NCBI GenBank assembly: GCA_946540735.1
Contig: CAMNIN010000025.1
Coordinates: 1-45,471, forward strand
Origin: an uncultured Prevotellaceae bacterium
Lineage (GTDB): Bacteria > Bacteroidota > Bacteroidia > Bacteroidales > Bacteroidaceae
DNA length: 45,471 nucleotides
Direction: 5' to 3'
In this document: positions 41,302 to 45,471 of the stretch, one piece after another
How the letters are laid out: each line of letters opens with the position of its first letter
Numbering within the stretch: position 1 is the stretch's first letter
Program-made: the position numbers and the translations under genes
Notes under the pieces: generated by a model
Told to the model about the DNA's origin: nothing
Databases searched by the model: none
Seen by the model: only the letters and a program-made list of their open reading frames with translations

Positions 41302-41362
41302 TTGCCTATATATAGGTCTTCCTATAACTAACCTTTATGATAATCATTTATTTCCACTGAAG

Positions 41363-41391
41363 AGTCTCCTCATGGCGAAGGAGACTTTTTT
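41363..41391 (+). terminator. Intrinsic terminator
   Basis: AGTCTCCT (41363-41370) pairs with AGGAGACT (41379-41386), followed by T's to 41391. It is the second hairpin for + strand transcripts. Confidence 0.8.
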
Positions 41392-41425
41392 GATGATGCA
41401 AAATAACAAAAAAAGAAGCAAAAAA

Positions 41426-41459
41426 CACTTGGCGACCTTTGGAAAAAGGCCGCCAAGTG
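41426..41459 (-). terminator. Intrinsic terminator of the crp-like gene
   Basis: CACTTGGCG (41426-41434) pairs with CGCCAAGTG (41451-41459), with an inner CCTTT/AAAGG. On the - strand the stem is followed by a T-rich tract (complement of 41405-41425). Confidence 0.8.
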
Positions 41460-41490
41460 CATGGGTCTAAAACTATTTTTAGAAAAAAGT

Positions 41491-42078
41491 CTATTTCTCG
41501 CTGCCAAAAGTGATCTCCTTGCGTATCTTGCTGAGATATATGGGAGTGATGTTGAGAAAGGACGCAATGTCTTTCAGCGACAACTGCTGCACGATGTCAG
41601 GACAGCGCTGGAGGAGCATCTTGTAGCGTTCCCGGACGGAGTAGCGGTAGTGGTCGAGGTTGCGGGAATAGACCATCTTGAACAGGTTCTGCATGAGTTG
41701 CATGCCGATGTGCAAGGCTTCGATACGCTCATCATACAAGTGCTGCAGTTCGGCTCCCTTGATGAGGCATATCTCGCAGGGCATGTCGGCCTCTATCGTC
41801 ACTTCCGACAAGTCGCCTTGAAGGCAGTAGGGATAGTCGGCCACGAACTCACCCTCAAAGACGAACCCCGTGATGTAATCCTTGTCTTCTTCCTCGTTGT
41901 GCACGATGTATTTGAAACATCCCTTCTCTACATAACCTATCCACTGCGCAGGTTCTCCGGCTTTCTCCAGTATCTCGCCACGCTGCAGCGTCCTTCGTTT
42001 GCCGTGCTCCATGCAATACTGGTACAGGAACTCCAGGTCGAGTCCTGCCTTGTAGGAGTTGAAATACCGGGTGTCCAT
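41491..42078 (-). CDS. Crp/Fnr-family transcriptional regulator
   Basis: 195 residues. Residues about 15-125 are a cyclic-nucleotide-binding-like beta-roll (LQRGEILEKAGEPAQWIGYV, then VEKGCFKYIV; FEGEFVADYPYCLQGDLSEV). Residues about 140-195 hold the Crp-type winged helix, recognisable in LSLKDIASFLNITPIYLSKI. There is no FNR-like cysteine cluster, so the signal is unknown; this Bacteroidetes subgroup often lacks the strict cAMP-binding residues. Its ATG shares one base with the stop of the upstream HExxH protein gene (TGATG at 42080-42076), so its synthesis is coupled to that surface protein, an unusual pairing. Confidence 0.9.
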   Translation of the reverse strand: MDTRYFNSYKAGLDLEFLYQYCMEHGKRRTLQRGEILEKAGEPAQWIGYVEKGCFKYIVHNEEEDKDYITGFVFEGEFVADYPYCLQGDLSEVTIEADMPCEICLIKGAELQHLYDERIEALHIGMQLMQNLFKMVYSRNLDHYRYSVRERYKMLLQRCPDIVQQLSLKDIASFLNITPIYLSKIRKEITFGSEK

Positions 42079-45000
42079 CAGGGTTTCACGTATTTCTGTC
42101 CATCGATGATATAGATGCCGGCAGGCAGGGTGCCGGCATCATCGCTGGTGTCACGCAGTTTCCGTCCGTCGAGGCTGTAGATGCCGTGACCCATGGTGGC
42201 ATTGCGCACAAGGGTCGGCGTGGCGATGCCGTCTACCTCTTCGGGGCTGTGCGAGCCATAGTAACAGAGACGGAAGTTGTCGAAGATGCACCAGTAGTAG
42301 CCAGGCATCGACGAACAGCGGATCCCCGCTTTCAACTGGCCGCCTTCGGTGGTGACGGAGGTGGTGACACGGTTCTCATATAGTCCTTTCGAGAAATAGA
42401 TGCTGGCGGCCTGCATGTTGTTGGGGAAATACTGGCCGTTGACATACGACTCATTGCCTCCGAGCTGACGGTTTTGCGCGTCGGCGGTGATATGTGCCAG
42501 TTTCTGGCTCTTGATACCGGCGTAGATATAGGCGTTGACAGCGGCTCCTGTGCATTCTGCCGGCTTGCCGGGGCGCTGGAATGCGTTGGCACGCAGTTGG
42601 TAGGTGCCGGCAGGCAGATGGCTCACGGTCTGGTTGAAGTCGAACGCTTTCTCGTAGTATTCCCCACAGGAGTAGTTCACGGTGGGGTTGTCCGACCAGC
42701 CTTCTGTGGAGTCCAGTCCCGGGTTCTGGAGCATATAGGTGAGGTCGAAGGGCTGTGCCATGTCGCTGGGCGTGGCATTGGCCAGGAAGTCGAAGGCAGC
42801 CTGGTCGAGTTCGTCGAGGAGGGCTTGCATCTCGTTGGTGTTCGTGGCATTGTCGAGACGTTGCTCGATGCTGCTGAGGGCATTGTCGAGTGTTTCATCC
42901 ACGCCGTTCACATCCTCGGTGTGAGGTACGGCGGCAAGGGCTTTCACCTGTTGCAGCTTGTCGTTGATGCGGGTTTTCATCTCAGCCAGCATACTGTTGG
43001 TGAGAGCAGCTGCCTCGCTTTGTGTGAGGATGAGCCAGCGTTGCGTTGTGGCGGCATTGCCGATATCGAAGGTGGCGGAGGCAGTTGCCCCGTTGTTGCC
43101 GGCCTGCAGGCATGGCGGTGTCCAGTTGGTGGTGGGATGGATGATCCAGTAGCCTCTTGTGCCGGCCTGGCCTACATCCACCCTGCCACGCATCATCTGG
43201 AAATTCTCATTGTTGGTGGGTGTGGTGCGGCTGATGGTCTGGAAGATATTCGACGTATAGGTCATATACTGCCCTGTGGCGACGTTGCGCAACTGGTAGT
43301 ATTGGTTGCCCGGAGTGAAGCTGACGGTCCAGGCGCAACTGTCGTTGGCGGCGATCTCGTCTGTCGTCATGGCCCGCCATACGAGTTTTCCTGCTGCAGT
43401 GGGCATGAGGAAAGAGGTGTAGAGACCATGGTCGCTGTCCTCGCTCTTGATGTAGTATTTCACCTCTTCTTGGTGGTCAAAGGCGTGGTAGGGTTCGGCA
43501 AACGTGCTGTTGGTGTGCTGCAGGCCGTCTTCACCGAGGGCTTGGCAGATCAGCGAGTTGCCGATATAGAGCACGTCGGTGCCAGTGTCTTCATTGGCTC
43601 CGTTGATGCCATAGGGCCACATGTGCTGGTAGTCGCCGTTGAGTCGTGCTGAGGTGCTGTTGTCCCAGAAGCGCAGCACTTCCGTCACGCGGTCGCCGAG
43701 CCAGTAGCCCGAGCCGGTGGTCGACCCCGTGGCGTTGGAGGTTGCCGAACGGAGGTTGAAACGGCTCCATTCCGTGTCGGCCCAGGGGATGACACCGCAG
43801 CCGTGCAGCATCTCGTGCATGATGGTGCCTGGTTTCTGGTATGACTGGTTGCTGCCGACGCTCATCCATCCTCCGTAGGAGCATTCAGCAGTGGGCACTC
43901 CGGAATTATAGCCGATATTGGGCGAGAATCCTTTCATCTCCGTCAGGTCGTTCCAGTAATTGATGGCGGTCGTTGCGGCGCTCCTGATGCGCTCATCGGC
44001 GGCATGGTCGTTGCTGTTGCGCAGGTTGAATGTGATTTGTCCTTTGGGGATGGTGTAGAAGCGGATCACGTCGCCGTAGCCCACTTGCCGACCTTTGGTG
44101 ACGACATAGGCGCGCATGTAATAGCGGGTGCCGGGTGTGAGGTCCTCCAACCAGTAGATGCGGCCGTTGTTGGTGAGGTAACGGGTGGTCTTGTTGTCGT
44201 GGATGGTGGGTTCGGGATTCTCGCTCCAGCAGAAACCCTGCTCAGCCACCTCATTGCTGCCCACGCCGGTATAGCCCATCCTGCCGAAGGCCATCGTGGC
44301 GCCGCGGGCGTAGCGCATGTCGGTAGTCACTGTGGGGGCGTTGCCTGTGGGGTTGGCCCAGAGATAGGTATCGATGGCTTTTTCCAGTGCTTCTATGGCA
44401 CTGTCCACCTGCGCTGTCGTGGCGTTGTCGTCGTTCATCACGCTGGTAGCCTCGTCGATAGCCTGTTTCAAGGCGGCGGCACCCGTCCCGCTGCCGTCAC
44501 CATAGATTTGCAAAGCCTCTTCGATGGCTGTCTGCAACTGCCGCTTATAGATATCCATGTCGGCCTTGCCGATGGGAGTGTCACGCAGCAGATGCACGAA
44601 GTCCAGGCAAGGTTTGGCGAAGTTGGCCGAACCTTTGTCGGCATTGGCGAAGAAGCCGATCTGGATCAGTCCTGGTGTCGTCTCCGTCAGTTCAAACCGG
44701 ATGGTGTCGGTGATCCATTGTCCGGTCGGGAAGGATGCGACGGTGGAAGCCGTTCCGCTCTGTCCCGAGGGCAGCCAGGCCACTCGGCTGCGGCCGGCGG
44801 TTTGTTCCACGCTGTTGTAGAATGCCGATACGAGGGCGTATTTTCCAGCAGGTAGTGTCACATTCTGGAAGAAGAGCATCGACTGGTTCCACCCGGTGCT
44901 CAGAGCGAGCACTCCGCCCTCGGTGGTACCGTCCTGGCCCACAGCGGGCACGGCAGCACCGTTGAAGGTCACCGGGGTGCCGATCTGGTAGACACCGGTG

Positions 45001-45215
45001 ATGGTGTAGTTGGCTGAGAAACTCTTGGTCCATCCTTTCACCTCGAGGATCTCCTGCGCCACGTTGCCCGTGTCCTCAATCGTATAGTCGAAGTCAGAGT
45101 CGAAACCGTAATTCTTGAGATACATCGAGGTGATGTCATGCATCTCTTGTGCCCAACCGCTTGCCATGCCCAGCAAGGTGAGGAGAGCGATTAATAGTGA
45201 TTTGTTTCTTTTCAT
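42078..45215 (-). CDS. Large secreted protein with HExxH metallopeptidase motif
   Basis: 1045 residues from the ATG at 45215, where a signal peptide begins (MKRNKSLLIALLTLLGMASG). The order is: a carbohydrate-binding-like beta domain (about 25-215), a helical FIVAR-like segment (about 220-290), a fibronectin-like domain (about 295-400) and a peptidase-like domain. The latter contains H467-E-M-L-H471-G-C-G (TIMHEMLHGCGVIPWADTEW), a metzincin-like zinc site in which the third ligand is not at the usual place (Pro at 477). A ricin/jelly-roll-like region, a second helical segment and another beta domain follow. The end (YSLDGRKLRDTS...GIYIIDGQKYVKP) resembles the tails of two other surface proteins here. 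Substrate unknown. Confidence 0.8.
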   Translation of the reverse strand: MKRNKSLLIALLTLLGMASGWAQEMHDITSMYLKNYGFDSDFDYTIEDTGNVAQEILEVKGWTKSFSANYTITGVYQIGTPVTFNGAAVPAVGQDGTTEGGVLALSTGWNQSMLFFQNVTLPAGKYALVSAFYNSVEQTAGRSRVAWLPSGQSGTASTVASFPTGQWITDTIRFELTETTPGLIQIGFFANADKGSANFAKPCLDFVHLLRDTPIGKADMDIYKRQLQTAIEEALQIYGDGSGTGAAALKQAIDEATSVMNDDNATTAQVDSAIEALEKAIDTYLWANPTGNAPTVTTDMRYARGATMAFGRMGYTGVGSNEVAEQGFCWSENPEPTIHDNKTTRYLTNNGRIYWLEDLTPGTRYYMRAYVVTKGRQVGYGDVIRFYTIPKGQITFNLRNSNDHAADERIRSAATTAINYWNDLTEMKGFSPNIGYNSGVPTAECSYGGWMSVGSNQSYQKPGTIMHEMLHGCGVIPWADTEWSRFNLRSATSNATGSTTGSGYWLGDRVTEVLRFWDNSTSARLNGDYQHMWPYGINGANEDTGTDVLYIGNSLICQALGEDGLQHTNSTFAEPYHAFDHQEEVKYYIKSEDSDHGLYTSFLMPTAAGKLVWRAMTTDEIAANDSCAWTVSFTPGNQYYQLRNVATGQYMTYTSNIFQTISRTTPTNNENFQMMRGRVDVGQAGTRGYWIIHPTTNWTPPCLQAGNNGATASATFDIGNAATTQRWLILTQSEAAALTNSMLAEMKTRINDKLQQVKALAAVPHTEDVNGVDETLDNALSSIEQRLDNATNTNEMQALLDELDQAAFDFLANATPSDMAQPFDLTYMLQNPGLDSTEGWSDNPTVNYSCGEYYEKAFDFNQTVSHLPAGTYQLRANAFQRPGKPAECTGAAVNAYIYAGIKSQKLAHITADAQNRQLGGNESYVNGQYFPNNMQAASIYFSKGLYENRVTTSVTTEGGQLKAGIRCSSMPGYYWCIFDNFRLCYYGSHSPEEVDGIATPTLVRNATMGHGIYSLDGRKLRDTSDDAGTLPAGIYIIDGQKYVKP

Positions 45216-45237
45216 TGGTTTAAGGCAATTGTTTTTG

Positions 45238-45245
45238 CAAAGATA
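45238..45245 (-). promoter_or_regulatory. -7 box of the HExxH protein / crp-like operon
   Basis: On the - strand TATCTTTG (45245-45238) lies 22 nt before the ATG at 45215. No clear -33 TTTG is seen. Confidence 0.6.
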
Positions 45246-45248
45246 CAC

Positions 45249-45471
45249 AATATCGGAAAGAATCCATGTCTTAAAAAAGGAAAAAGTATTATTCTCTATC
45301 TTCAGATCGCTTTGATGGAGGATGGATGGCTCAAAATTAGAAGGCTAATTTCTTGATGCGCAAAAATTTTTTTGCTTATGCGACTAAAAAACATGGTTTT
45401 TCTCTCGTTTTTTACGTATCTTTCCTCTATAAATAGTAAACAAATTGCCCCGCAGAAGTAACTAAACACTT
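45249..45471. other. Right-end intergenic region
   Basis: No gene is visible. A + strand TATCTTTC (45417-45424) is one base from the -7 consensus and may drive a gene beyond the window. Confidence 0.35.

Noticed and set aside
42474..43652. 392-codon + strand frame opposite the HExxH protein
   Set aside because: No signal or motif, and it lies wholly within a supported - strand gene.

Overview
The window reads as chromosome of a Bacteroidota bacterium, most like the Prevotellaceae. Grounds: many genes are preceded by the Bacteroidetes promoter pattern (TTTG, about 20 bp, TAnnTTTG) rather than by strong Shine-Dalgarno sites. The gene content also fits: BspA-type leucine-rich surface protein, C10 (streptopain-like) peptidase, subtilisin with a type IX-secretion-like C-terminus, propeller sensor kinase with LytTR regulator, DUF3244 protein and degenerate YD/RHS genes. 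I cannot name a species. No rRNA, tRNA, CRISPR array or transposase gene was seen.

Layout. 1-8.3 kb (+): a tight operon of a 1259-residue fusion (glycosyltransferase, DUF4922/HIT-like and SpoIID/LytB domains), two AmpG-like membrane transporters and a lipoprotein-type TPR/HTH regulator. It is preceded by a tandemly duplicated promoter block. It looks like a murein-fragment uptake and processing unit. 8.3-11 kb: accessory patch with a DUF3244 protein, scrambled remnants of an RHS gene (one carrying an in-frame palindromic repeat), an orphan sorting-domain fragment and a secreted protein. 11-13 kb (-): agmatine deiminase and N-carbamoylputrescine amidase (putrescine synthesis), divergent from a lipoprotein NUC1 nuclease. 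14.3-24.5 kb: housekeeping genes: Nif3-like protein, zinc-ribbon coiled coil, aldehyde dehydrogenase, DjlA-like TerB/J protein, HsdR_N-like protein, holA, an XRE regulator behind a 0.7-kb AT-rich island, pyrK-pyrD and aroC.

24.5-45 kb is dominated by the cell surface. There is a SlyD-type isomerase with a Cys/Gly tail next to a C10 peptidase carrying a dockerin-like tail. A tandem block of palindrome-rich repeats follows. Next comes a LytTR two-component system divergent from a BspA-like protein; three TTCGTCA sites exactly 21 bp apart lie between them and are the best candidate for a direct regulatory link. After that come a small 'YIQPE' protein, a small secreted helical protein, an S8 peptidase, a Tat-type ferredoxin-fused aldo/keto reductase, an outer-membrane beta-barrel protein, and an HExxH secreted protein translationally coupled to a Crp/Fnr-type regulator.

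The strongest leads for new biology are the fused murein-recycling operon, the LytTR-site array before the BspA gene, the multi-hairpin repeat family with its 29-bp tandem units, and the in-frame palindromic insertion in the RHS remnant.
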